IMG/VR virus record: IMGVR_UViG_3300048589_001602
Span: 1-38,369 of that record
Length of the DNA stretch: 38,369 nt
Strand: one strand, 5' to 3'
From: a virus
The translations under genes and the position numbers were made by a program. Below, one piece after another: positions 24,944-31,882 of this stretch. Within the stretch, counting starts at the first letter, position 1. Each line of letters starts with the position of its first letter. The notes beneath the pieces are model-generated. The model had not been told where the DNA came from and did no database searches. It saw nothing but the letters and a program-made list of their open reading frames with translations.

Positions 24944-25381
24944 TTACGGCTTGCGGCCGTCGCGAAACTGCATCCGCTGCAGATCCTTTTCGGCGCCCTT
25001 TAGCGTCGCCCGAATACCATCGCCAATGATCCAAGACGACACCGCCATCACGATCGCCGTGATCACCTCTGGATCGACATGAATGCCCCAATGAGCTGCA
25101 ACCGTCACGATGCCACCGGCGACCACTGCCCAGAAGCGGCGCGACGTGAATACGTTGTCAGTCGGCCTGATGCTGTCCGAGACGATCCAGGCAACGATCT
25201 GCGTAACGATCGCAAGTGCCAGTTCCTGGTCCAGGCCAACCAGGTACGGACCGAATACGGCAACCATGCCGGATGCGACCGTGAGCATGAATCGCTTTGA
25301 CTGAATCAGCGACATCAGCCACTTATCCATCAGCCAGCCGCTACCGATTCGCTTTTCCTGTTCAAAACCATCGTGGAACAT
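24944..25381 (-). CDS. Holin-like membrane protein
   Basis: A 145-residue protein with AAAGGAG six bases before ATG 25381. It contains two similar halves, each with hydrophobic segments: FMLTVASGMVAVFGPYLVGL with ALAIVTQIVAWIVSDSI, and FWAVVAGGIVTVAAHWGI with ITAIVMAVSSWIIGDGI. The tail is charged (KGAEKDLQRMQFRDGRK). Multiple membrane segments and a charged tail fit holins, which open the inner membrane at lysis. Next to the tRNA-Met and the protease/CxxCH cassette, it could release the metalloprotease. Assignment is by topology only. Confidence 0.6.
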   Translation of the reverse strand: MFHDGFEQEKRIGSGWLMDKWLMSLIQSKRFMLTVASGMVAVFGPYLVGLDQELALAIVTQIVAWIVSDSIRPTDNVFTSRRFWAVVAGGIVTVAAHWGIHVDPEVITAIVMAVSSWIIGDGIRATLKGAEKDLQRMQFRDGRKP

Positions 25382-25401
25382 TGCCAACTCCTTTGCGTGA
25401 G

Positions 25402-25470
25402 AGGCGGGGGCACGAGTCGAACGTGCAGAGCTCGGCTTATGAGACCGAGAGGAAGCCACTTCTCCCCGCC
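25402..25470 (-). tRNA. tRNA-Met(CAT), contracted D-arm
   Basis: A 7-bp acceptor stem (GGCGGGG with CCCCGCC), anticodon loop CTCATAA (anticodon CAT) on a 5- to 6-bp stem, and a 5-bp T-arm with TTCGACT loop are visible on the minus strand. The gene is only 69 bases. The D-arm region is about three bases shorter than usual and position 8 is A rather than T. No encoded CCA. Possibly functional; a phage translation aid or a remnant. Confidence 0.75.
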
Positions 25471-25530
25471 TTGTGCCGAGCTTGGGTCAGGCGCTCGGCG
25501 GGCCTGGTTCCGCACGCTGCATGGCGTGGA

Positions 25531-25884
25531 TCAGAATAGGTTGCATTGCCCCTGGAGGCATTGGCCTTGGTTAAACTGCTGCGGAGCAAAGTACTGCTGC
25601 ACCTGGGGAGCCACGAAGTACTGCTGTTGAACCTGCGGGACAACGACGGCTTGCGGGACAACGTACTGCTGAATCACTGGCTGCTGGATGACTTGCTGCC
25701 GAATGATCTTTTGCTGCTGGATCACCGGTTGCTGAACGACGCGCTGTCGGATGACCTGACGCTGAACAACGTTTTGCTGCCGAAATCCCTGCCGAAAGAA
25801 CAGACCACCGTTCCCACCTCCACCAGCAACGCACGGCGCCGACAACGCCGCAAGTGCAATCAATGCGATCATGAATCGTTTCAT
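25531..25884 (-). CDS. Secreted Gln/Val-rich repeat protein
   Basis: A 117-residue protein with a clear Sec signal (MKRFMIALIALAALSAPCVA), then a Gly-rich linker. The mature part is built of short QQxVI-type repeats (VVQQPVIQQQKIIRQQVIQQ, then YFVAPQVQQYFAPQQ) and ends CLQGQC. The repeats suggest a beta-solenoid, amyloid-like or adhesive surface protein. The ATG overlaps the TGA of the exported CxxCH gene (ATGA), so they are co-translated. No family recognised; similar low-complexity secreted proteins occur in Planctomycetes. Confidence 0.7.
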   Translation of the reverse strand: MKRFMIALIALAALSAPCVAGGGGNGGLFFRQGFRQQNVVQRQVIRQRVVQQPVIQQQKIIRQQVIQQPVIQQYVVPQAVVVPQVQQQYFVAPQVQQYFAPQQFNQGQCLQGQCNLF

Positions 25885-26456
25885 TCTGACGAATCCTCCC
25901 TGAGCCCGAACAGCTCGCCAACGAGCTGATTCCGCTGCTCCCTTGATAGTTCTCGGTCCTTTGGCATCGCTCCGGATGCGATTGCCTGAATTGCATCGAG
26001 CACGGACGCAGGATCCATGCCGCTTTGCCCATCGATAAAGAATCCGCCGTCGGGCGTGGCGGATCCGTGGCAACTCGCACACGCTTGAGTGATCGTGATT
26101 ACGGCCGCTTGCGGGGCTGATCTGTCGACGCGTGGACGAGGCGAGCGCTTCGGTGCCGCCGGGGGCTGACGCTGGCTCTGGATGTATTCACGCGTGCGTT
26201 CGGCCATCCATTCCTTGTAAGCCTGGTAGCTCGGGTCGTCTTCGAGTCGCTGCTGAATCAACGCGTCGAGCTGGACATGGGCCCCGACCGCGTAATAGAC
26301 CGTCTGCACGGGTGCGACGTAATCATGGGCTACGTGAGCAACATGCTGCTTGACGACTGGTGCCGAATGCGTGATGACGCGCTGCGGCGCGACGCACACG
26401 TTGCTCGAGCAGATGCCTCCACCAATCGCCGCGGTAATCAAGAGTGCATGGATCAT
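25881..26456 (-). CDS. Exported protein with a c-type heme-binding motif
   Basis: A 191-residue protein from ATG 26456 (TAATG overlap with the previous gene; AGGCGGAG just upstream). It begins with a signal-like segment (MIHALLITAAIGGGICSS). The middle is charged and helical with a proline-rich linker. The end contains CASCHGSATPDGGFF, a CxxCH heme site followed by a helix (MDPASVLDAIQAIASGAMPK) ending in a Met that could be the distal ligand. It looks like a small cytochrome c domain fused to an exported linker. Partner gene 26456-27853 has a second such motif. Confidence 0.7.
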   Translation of the reverse strand: MIHALLITAAIGGGICSSNVCVAPQRVITHSAPVVKQHVAHVAHDYVAPVQTVYYAVGAHVQLDALIQQRLEDDPSYQAYKEWMAERTREYIQSQRQPPAAPKRSPRPRVDRSAPQAAVITITQACASCHGSATPDGGFFIDGQSGMDPASVLDAIQAIASGAMPKDRELSREQRNQLVGELFGLREDSSE

Positions 26457-27853
26457 TACTCCGCCTTTCTCCGCTTCCATTCCGCCAAGTACGCACGCCA
26501 AATCTGGTACGCCTGGCGATACTCGCTTGATTCCCAGCTCGTCCTTGGCATTGGCAGACCGTGAGCCATCGACGCGAGCCGTGCCGACATCGGCTTGCCC
26601 AGAGACGACCACCACGCAAGTGCATTCTTCATCAGCTCCGGCTTGGCAGACAGTTCCCTGGCCGCTGCATCCAACGTCAGGTCTTGATCGTACGCCTGGA
26701 TGATTGCCTTGAATGCGATCGCGTTATCGGCCGCCGTCAGCCCGTTGACCATCTTGACGGCCGCCTCGTAATCCTCGTTCGCTCGCTCGATGTATTTGTC
26801 GAGACCGGTCAGGTGAAATCGCTCGATGTCAGCCTGCACGTCATGCTTGGCGAACGCTGCCGCGCCGCTCTGCAGGTAGCTTTTGAGCCCGTTTTGCTTC
26901 AGCGGACGTAATCCCTCGAGATGGCATGCGATGCAGGAGACTGCGTTGCGGATCTCGACGCCACGGATCCGCGTCGAGTCGACCACGATGTTCGTTGGTG
27001 CCTTGACCTGCACCTCACCGGCGCCGTTCGCGAGCAAGTACGCCTGCAGGGCGCCCGTCTGGCCGGTTGTCGCCGACGCCTTGGGAATGCCGACGATCAA
27101 CTCGCTTGCGTCGTGGTTGTGCTCCGCGTCACGGATGCCGCGGTCGAGGTTCTCAATCGGATCGTTGTTCTTGTTCAGCTCGACGAAGTCGTAGGTGATC
27201 CAGCAATCGGTCCGCTTGTTCGTCGGGAACGTGGACACGATGCGTGTGCGATTGATCGCGACGCCGCTGGTCGTCTCGATGTGCCCGAATCGCAGCGGAT
27301 TGCTTTTGTCGACGCCGAACTCCGCCAAGAACTCGTCCAGCGTCTTGATTGGCTTGCCGAACAGCAGCCGCAGATACGCGTCGCCGCCGACCTCCTGATC
27401 GAGAGCGTACTGGATGAACCAATCCGCACGGACAACGAGCTCGGGGCGCCCCGGATGAATTCCGTAGGGATAATCCTGTGCCAGCAGCTCGGGCAGCACG
27501 CCATCCCAACCCAGGTTCTTCGTGTGGATCCGGTAGAGGCCTGGTGCAACGACCACCGGCAGCTGATTCTCCAGCGTCGTCTCGGTGGTGAGCGATGCGA
27601 CCGCGAATCGCAGAATCTTGCCGGCCAGCTCACGCTGTGTCGGATCGATCGTGTTTGTCGTCAGGTAGTACAGGTACGCGTGCTCGTCAGCGGGAAACTT
27701 ATCGCGATCGGCTTTGGCGATCGCCATGTCCGAGCCAAAAGACAGCTTGACCATCCAGAACACGAGCACGCACACGACCAGCAACAACGCGTTTTGGCGT
27801 TTGCGGATTGCGACCATTTCGGCCATCAGCGTGTGGAATTCATTGCTGCTCAC
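26456..27853 (-). CDS. Membrane-anchored protein with a CxxCH (cytochrome c-type) motif
   Basis: A 465-residue protein. It starts at GTG 27853, overlapping the metalloprotease TGA (GTGA). One transmembrane segment at about residues 20-38 (NALLLVVCVLVFWMVKLSF) is followed by a large presumably periplasmic region, with beta/alpha sequence (NQLPVVVAPGLYRIHTKNLG, GRPELVVRADWFIQYALDQE). At about residue 310 lies SCIACHLEGLRPLKQNG, a single CxxCH motif, followed by a helical region. The context CxxCH-x-x-G resembles planctomycete exported proteins with isolated cytochrome c motifs (known type). A host-derived accessory gene is likely. Heme attachment is not shown. Confidence 0.7.
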   Translation of the reverse strand: MSSNEFHTLMAEMVAIRKRQNALLLVVCVLVFWMVKLSFGSDMAIAKADRDKFPADEHAYLYYLTTNTIDPTQRELAGKILRFAVASLTTETTLENQLPVVVAPGLYRIHTKNLGWDGVLPELLAQDYPYGIHPGRPELVVRADWFIQYALDQEVGGDAYLRLLFGKPIKTLDEFLAEFGVDKSNPLRFGHIETTSGVAINRTRIVSTFPTNKRTDCWITYDFVELNKNNDPIENLDRGIRDAEHNHDASELIVGIPKASATTGQTGALQAYLLANGAGEVQVKAPTNIVVDSTRIRGVEIRNAVSCIACHLEGLRPLKQNGLKSYLQSGAAAFAKHDVQADIERFHLTGLDKYIERANEDYEAAVKMVNGLTAADNAIAFKAIIQAYDQDLTLDAAARELSAKPELMKNALAWWSSLGKPMSARLASMAHGLPMPRTSWESSEYRQAYQIWRAYLAEWKRRKAE

Positions 27854-28575
27854 AGACCCCTCACGACAAACGATTTCGGGATCTTGACCCAAATGAACTC
27901 CGCGTCCGGATCGCCGTCTCCCGGGTCGACAGGTGGCGGCTGAACGCGTGGCGGGCCGTAGCGGGCCTGCGCTTCCTGGATGTCGCCGGCCTGCGGCGAG
28001 TGGATCCGCGTGCTGTAGGTCGGTGCCAGCAGATTGCCGCTTCCGATGTGCGGGATGCCGATCACGTGGCCAATTTCGTGGCACGCGACACGCACCAAGT
28101 CGATGCGGTAGTTCGGGACGTTGTCGGCGATCACCCACTGCTCGGACGTGTCGTACTTTTGCTTGAGCTGGCGGTCCTGGCTGCCACACGGAAGTTCGGA
28201 CCACGCAAGGGTCCCAGAGGAGCCATCGATCCGACCCGTGTCGATCACGATGTCGGCGGCCTGACTCGAATCACCGATGTGACTCGCTCGGATGTCGCAC
28301 ACCGCCGACCATCGGTCGAACGCGATCTGAAACGCGCGACGCATGTCGTCACGGCTGATGCCAGGCAGGTCGCCGCGGAAGCCGTAGACCAGGGAACGCT
28401 TGCCCCAACGGCAGATCGAGTTGCCGAGATCCATCCGGTCCGGATACGCACAGAACCGCGGCGCGTCGAGCGACCGCTGCGTGATTGGGCCCACCAGGCC
28501 GTCTGGTACCAGGCCGTGGAAACGCTGGTACGCATCCACCGAGTCGAAGCCGAGGTCTTGAATCGTGCGGTTCAC
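27850..28575 (-). CDS. Matrixin-type zinc metalloprotease with peptidoglycan-binding domain
   Basis: A 241-residue protein. Residues about 8-35 form a peptidoglycan-binding-1-like domain (SVDAYQRFHGLVPDGLVGPI), followed by PRFCAYPD, which resembles the cysteine switch (PRCGxPD) that keeps matrix metalloproteases latent. The catalytic domain holds HEIGHVIGIPH (HExGHxxGxxH zinc site, about residues 165-175). The Met-turn position reads LLAP, not SIM. No signal peptide is seen, so release through the holin is plausible. It may act as an endolysin-like or wall-protein-degrading enzyme, or as a host-modifying protease. GTG 28575 has GGAGG seven bases upstream. Confidence 0.82.
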   Translation of the reverse strand: MNRTIQDLGFDSVDAYQRFHGLVPDGLVGPITQRSLDAPRFCAYPDRMDLGNSICRWGKRSLVYGFRGDLPGISRDDMRRAFQIAFDRWSAVCDIRASHIGDSSQAADIVIDTGRIDGSSGTLAWSELPCGSQDRQLKQKYDTSEQWVIADNVPNYRIDLVRVACHEIGHVIGIPHIGSGNLLAPTYSTRIHSPQAGDIQEAQARYGPPRVQPPPVDPGDGDPDAEFIWVKIPKSFVVRGL

Positions 28576-28781
28576 TCTGACACCTCCACCAGGTCAATCT
28601 CGTAGCCGAGTGAACGCGCCAGTCTGTGAACGTTCTGCAGCGTCAAGTGCCCGTGGCCGTTGATGAACCGCAAGAACGACGCGTGATTGATTCCGGCACC
28701 AACGGCCAAATCGTATTTACTTCGGCCGGTGCTGATCGCGATTTTGCGGAGTCGATTTTGTAATTCTGCTGTTGCGTCCAT
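28572..28781 (-). CDS. HTH (XRE-like) regulator
   Basis: A 69-residue protein. After a basic N-terminal helix it contains DLAVGAGINHASFLRFINGHG, a typical helix-turn-helix, then LTLQNVHRLARSLGYEIDL. Such small HTH proteins often regulate late or accessory genes. The TGA overlaps the GTG of the metalloprotease gene, so it leads the protease/CxxCH cassette. Only a weak SD is visible. An inverted repeat lies 44 bases upstream. Confidence 0.8.
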   Translation of the reverse strand: MDATAELQNRLRKIAISTGRSKYDLAVGAGINHASFLRFINGHGHLTLQNVHRLARSLGYEIDLVEVSE

Positions 28782-28824
28782 TTCATGACGATACCAGCGT
28801 TTTGCATTCCAGCAATATGTTAAC

Positions 28825-28849
28825 TAGTCCACATAGTTCTACGGGACTA
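28825..28849. promoter_or_regulatory. Inverted repeat, candidate operator for the HTH gene
   Basis: TAGTCC at 28825-28830 is mirrored by GGACTA at 28844-28849 in the short gap (28782-28852) between two minus-strand genes. An AT-rich GTTAACATATT-like stretch just downstream on the minus strand could be a -10 region. The position fits autoregulation by the HTH product, which is inference. Confidence 0.35.
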
Positions 28850-28852
28850 CAG

Positions 28853-29218
28853 TCAGAACTCCCATTCCACCGGCTGCATGGCACGCTCAACGTCCTCGAT
28901 GAAGCAACCTGGCTTTAACGGAAGCTCTGACGGCTTCACGTGATTCACCGATTCGCCAAATCGCGGCAGTCGCTCTGGCTCGCGTTTTTCCTTTGGATCG
29001 AACCACAAAGCGTTCTTGTCGCCCAATTTGCATTTGCACGGCACCGCAGCGAACGCGTTGATGGGCAAACCATGATCGTTGACACCTGCTCGAACGATTG
29101 TGCCGTTGAAGTGCCGAAATCCTTCGCAGCCCTCTCGCACAGCACGCACGTCGAGCGGATGGTAAACCGTGACTAATCCCGTGCGATTGCACAATTCGCA
29201 AAATCTAGGGGTTTCCAT
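28853..29218 (-). CDS. Zinc-binding hypothetical protein
   Basis: A 121-residue protein. It has an N-terminal CELC pair (RFCELCNRTGLV) and a CKC pair near the middle (AAVPCKCKLGDKNALWF), which could form one zinc site. The remainder is not recognised. ATG lies 14 bases inside the end of the replication-like gene. Confidence 0.6.
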   Translation of the reverse strand: METPRFCELCNRTGLVTVYHPLDVRAVREGCEGFRHFNGTIVRAGVNDHGLPINAFAAVPCKCKLGDKNALWFDPKEKREPERLPRFGESVNHVKPSELPLKPGCFIEDVERAMQPVEWEF

Positions 29219-30164
29219 TTGCGGCCCTCATCAAGCTTTCGTTGAACGCATGCTTTCGCTGCTCGTCGCTGTCGCCGTCTCGCGGTGGCGGCGCTCGAAA
29301 CGCGGTGCTTCTCGCGATGTCGGACGGACTTGCCCTTGCCTTGCGGCGTTCTTCCTCGGCCTCTCGCCTCGATGCCTCCGCAGCGATTGCACGATTGCGT
29401 TCGTCGGCCTGTCGCTTTGCGTCGTCACGTGTTCCCGACGACCGATCGTTCGCGTGAGAGAGCCAAAAAGTGCAAAACCGGACCATTCCCGACTTGGTCT
29501 TTCGCTTGGGCGGATTATCCACGCACCACTGGCGGGCCTTGCGCAGCTCGGACTGCACGTCGATGGCGTCGCCGAACGTCTGCTGGTACTCGTCGAGCTT
29601 CGCCTGCGGTAGCTCCCAGGTCTTGCCCTTGCCCTTGATTGGAAATTGAATCCCAGAGCCGTCGGTCCGGTCCGGTTCCGGAGCCGCTTGCGGCGGAGGT
29701 TCCGGACAAGCGTAAGCAATCTCTTGTGAATCTGGAGATGGAGATGGAGATGGAGATGGAGATGGAGATGGAGATGGAGATGGAGATGGAGATGGAGATG
29801 GAGATGGAGGGTTGAATTTTGCTTGAGCGTTTGCTTGAGCGTTTGCTTGAGCGTTTGCTTGAGCTTTACTACCTCCCTTACTTCCAGCCTCGGCCCGGGC
29901 GAGCATCTTTTCCCGAACAGCTTCTAGCCTAGCATTCCTATATCCGCCATCTCCCAATTCAAACTTTTCCAGCACCTCGGACAGTTCATCATCGCTCACG
30001 TCCCGAACGAAACGGCGGATCTTGGCCATGTCCGAAGGCACAGCGCCCTTCGTCCACTGAATGCACAGCAGCCGAATGTAGGCACCGACTTGGCCATCGG
30101 TCATCGTGATAGTGCCTGCGAAGAAATCGTCGGCGTACAGCTGAAATGCGGGTGCCTTAGACAT
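29205..30164 (-). CDS. DUF1376/YdaU-like replication-associated protein with repeat linker
   Basis: A 319-residue protein. AGGAAG is followed six bases later by ATG 30164. The N-terminal domain (about residues 1-100) matches the YdaU/DUF1376 type often found in phage replication modules (FQLYADDFFAGTITMTDGQV, GAYIRLLCIQWTKGAVPS). A low-complexity linker follows: four QANA-type units, then about twelve Ser-Pro dipeptides. A second domain (about 185-240, WELPQAKLDEYQQTFGD, ARQWCVDNPPKRKTK, FCTFWLSHAND) is typical of DnaD-like C-terminal regions, and a charged tail ends the protein. It probably helps initiate phage replication. Confidence 0.75.
   Translation of the reverse strand: MSKAPAFQLYADDFFAGTITMTDGQVGAYIRLLCIQWTKGAVPSDMAKIRRFVRDVSDDELSEVLEKFELGDGGYRNARLEAVREKMLARAEAGSKGGSKAQANAQANAQANAQAKFNPPSPSPSPSPSPSPSPSPSPSPSPSPDSQEIAYACPEPPPQAAPEPDRTDGSGIQFPIKGKGKTWELPQAKLDEYQQTFGDAIDVQSELRKARQWCVDNPPKRKTKSGMVRFCTFWLSHANDRSSGTRDDAKRQADERNRAIAAEASRREAEEERRKARASPSDIARSTAFRAPPPRDGDSDEQRKHAFNESLMRAANGNP
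29734..29805. repeat. Hexanucleotide repeat, 12 copies of GGAGAT
   Basis: Twelve perfect tandem copies of a 6-bp unit encode the (Ser-Pro) linker of the replication-like protein on the minus strand. Copy-number change would lengthen or shorten the linker without shifting frame. Confidence 0.95.
29821..29864. repeat. 12-bp tandem repeat, 3.7 copies
   Basis: Three perfect copies of GCTTGAGCGTTT and a partial fourth encode the QANA repeats of the same protein. They sit just before the hexanucleotide repeat in transcription order. Confidence 0.9.
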
Positions 30165-30191
30165 GCTGATCTTCCTAATAGACTCATGAAA

Positions 30192-30290
30192 CAGCAACGG
30201 CGGGACTCGAACCCGCAAGCCGGATCTCCCCCGGCTTCTGCCGCATGAAGCGGTTTAACACCCCGCGGCCCGTTCGGGGCAACGTTGCTG
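30192..30290 (-). tRNA. tRNA-like element, anticodon ambiguous
   Basis: On the minus strand: an 8-bp perfect acceptor-like stem (CAGCAACG with CGTTGCTG), a perfect T-arm (GCGGG-TTCGAGT-CCCGC), and a 7-bp variable-arm-like hairpin (AAGCCGG with CCGGCTT). The middle can fold two ways. In one, GCGG/CCGC encloses GTGTTAA, giving anticodon GTT (Asn). In the other, CCG/CGG encloses CTTCATG, giving anticodon TCA (Sec-like or UGA-reading). D-arm folding is poor in both. No CCA is encoded. The 99-base length and long variable arm recall class II or selenocysteine tRNAs. It could also be a degraded tRNA. Confidence 0.55.
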
Positions 30291-30299
30291 ATGGACGAG

Positions 30300-30542
30300 C
30301 TACTCAGCCCGCAAAAACGAAACAATCTCATCCTCAGTCGCCATGTCGATCCGCTGCACTGCGATCTCGCGCGCAGCTCGCAGCTCCTGACCGCGGAAGC
30401 CCTGACGACGCAATCCGCGCGTGACGGCCGCCCGTAGTCGCAGTGGCGAACGAACCGCTTGGATCTTTGCGACTTCATCTCCGTCGCATCCGCCAATCAG
30501 GTCCGCCAAAAAGTCGAACAGCATTGCCCAGTCGATATTCAC
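30300..30542 (-). CDS. Small hypothetical protein
   Basis: An 80-residue protein. GTG 30542 has GGGAGA six bases upstream. It begins with a hydrophobic acidic stretch (MNIDWAMLFDFLADLIGGC) and continues with a basic helix (RLRAAVTRGLRRQGF) that could bind nucleic acid. It lies next to the tRNA-like element, and is not recognised. Confidence 0.6.
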   Translation of the reverse strand: MNIDWAMLFDFLADLIGGCDGDEVAKIQAVRSPLRLRAAVTRGLRRQGFRGQELRAAREIAVQRIDMATEDEIVSFLRAE

Positions 30543-30602
30543 TTCGTGTCTCCCTTAGCTATCGTCCCGTTCGTCACAGCACGCCGCGTGCTTGTGAATC
30601 AA

Positions 30603-30689
30603 TCACGTGCGACCGTTCACGTTGATCGCACCATCGACGACGACATGCTCGTCAACCATGCAAGGCATGCCGCAGACCTGATCGCTCAT
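30603..30689 (-). CDS. Possible very small protein
   Basis: A 28-residue frame, MSDQVCGMPCMVDEHVVVDG followed by AINVNGRT. It starts 11 bases after the stop of the next gene upstream and has a leader (GTGAGCC before ATG) like that of its neighbour. Two Cys are spaced by four. The remaining 60 bases to the 30542 gene hold nothing supportable. Confidence 0.35.
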   Translation of the reverse strand: MSDQVCGMPCMVDEHVVVDGAINVNGRT

Positions 30690-30700
30690 GGCTCACTTCA

Positions 30701-30928
30701 TCAAAACGTCGGCTCATGTCCCACGAATAGCCCGGCGTCATGTTTCTTCCAACATTCTTCGCACGCTGGTTTCGCAGCCCAGTCGCCACTGAAATCGTTC
30801 GCGGCGATCAATGCCGTCGCGGCATCCACTGGTACGCCCCATCTGCTTACGTCGACTCTTCCGCAGATGCAGCAAGTCACCTCCATGTATTTCAACTCAA
30901 TGTGAGTGACCTCAAGTCCATCACTCAT
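30701..30928 (-). CDS. Small zinc-binding protein
   Basis: A 75-residue protein with two Cys pairs, TCCICGRVD and ACEECWKKHD, spaced as in a zinc ribbon. It has a GAGGTGA leader before ATG. One of several small zinc-ribbon proteins in this module; exact role unknown. Confidence 0.65.
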   Translation of the reverse strand: MSDGLEVTHIELKYMEVTCCICGRVDVSRWGVPVDAATALIAANDFSGDWAAKPACEECWKKHDAGLFVGHEPTF

Positions 30929-30939
30929 CGCTCACCTCG

Positions 30940-31146
30940 CTAAATAACGGTTGCTCGCAATTCATCAACGAACGCATCGGGGAACTCTCGATACTCTCTT
31001 GCTTTCGCTAATGCTTGCTCTGCCATCTTCCGAGACTTAAACCTTTGGGCGTTTTCGAGCAAAGTAGTCCTGCCTGGATCACCGTCCCAAGGGGCTAGCC
31101 AGCAGTCAAAACACAGCTGGACAATCCAATACTTTCTAAACGCCAT
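30940..31146 (-). CDS. Small hypothetical protein
   Basis: A 68-residue protein. GAGGTGA stands three bases before its ATG. Starts with an aromatic-rich stretch (FRKYWIVQLCFDCWLAPWDG), then a helical basic region (RFKSRKMAEQALAKAREYRE). It overlaps the stop of the previous gene by one base. No family recognised. Confidence 0.6.
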   Translation of the reverse strand: MAFRKYWIVQLCFDCWLAPWDGDPGRTTLLENAQRFKSRKMAEQALAKAREYREFPDAFVDELRATVI

Positions 31147-31472
31147 TACTCACCTCGCTCGTGTAATTCCATCATGCGTGCGTGCAGCCCGTCGTACGTC
31201 GATTCCTCCAGGCACGCCAAGAGGAGTTCGGAACGCATTGTCCTGTTTTCGCAAAGCAACTGAGCATTGTCGGCGGCCAGTGCGTCTAACTGCGTCACCG
31301 TGTCCAGGTAGGCGTGGGCGACGTGCAAGCAATCCACGCAAAACGCTGACCATGGAAGCCCATCGTCTGGATACGCGTCTCGGAGTTCCGCACCATCACG
31401 TACCTTCGCCACCCGCTCGGCGGCTTGCCGTAGGTCAACCTTTTTCCCAGCATCGGGAACATGGTCGTTCAT
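31146..31472 (-). CDS. Hypothetical helical protein
   Basis: A 108-residue protein starting at ATG 31472, which overlaps the TGA of the previous gene. It has a FCVDCLHVAH segment and a coiled-coil-like helix (LDTVTQLDALAADNAQLLCE). Not recognised. Confidence 0.6.
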   Translation of the reverse strand: MNDHVPDAGKKVDLRQAAERVAKVRDGAELRDAYPDDGLPWSAFCVDCLHVAHAYLDTVTQLDALAADNAQLLCENRTMRSELLLACLEESTYDGLHARMMELHERGE

Positions 31473-31882
31473 TCCATCCACCTCACGCACTTCTCAGTGC
31501 TGCAAGCCGCGTGAATGTGACCGTTGTATCCGGATCGACTGAATCGCAGCGTCTCATGGCCAGAACACACGGGGCAATCAATCGCCCCGCTTGACCCGGG
31601 CGTACCACGCTTCCACGGACCGCCCAGAGCAGCCACGATCGCCTGTCTCGCGGTGCCGATTGCCGCGAATCGCTCCTCGCGCCAACAATCAATCGCCGCC
31701 AGTTCGGCCGCTGTTGGGTATTCGGCCTTGCCGCACTGACCGGTTGCGGCGGGACCGAAGCACGGACACGAGTCGTAGAACCCACGCACTCCGTAGTTGG
31801 TCAGCGAGTCGAAGCGTACACCTGCGTCGCACTCGTCTTTTCCAAGCATCCCGCGGTAGTGCTTGCACCAAGCTTTAGCCAT
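31469..31882 (-). CDS. Cys-rich zinc-binding protein
   Basis: A 137-residue protein with GGAG eight bases before ATG. The N-terminal part has scattered Cys (WCKHYRGMLGKDECDAG, YDSCPCFGPAATGQCG). The C-terminal zinc finger reads DCPVCSGHETLRFSRSGYNG, then AACSTEKCVRWME. The latter type of finger is common in phage early proteins and primase-like zinc domains, but no catalytic domain is present. Confidence 0.65.
   Translation of the reverse strand: MAKAWCKHYRGMLGKDECDAGVRFDSLTNYGVRGFYDSCPCFGPAATGQCGKAEYPTAAELAAIDCWREERFAAIGTARQAIVAALGGPWKRGTPGSSGAIDCPVCSGHETLRFSRSGYNGHIHAACSTEKCVRWME

Noticed and set aside
26921-27943. Plus-strand frame of 340 codons opposite the CxxCH and protease genes
   Set aside because: Antisense shadow of genes with clear motifs; composition is Arg/Val/Asp-rich as expected of reversed GC-rich codons.
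29734-29864. Regular tandem repeats that could suggest a CRISPR-like array
   Set aside because: Units of 6 and 12 bp without spacers, entirely inside a coding sequence and encoding a simple linker.
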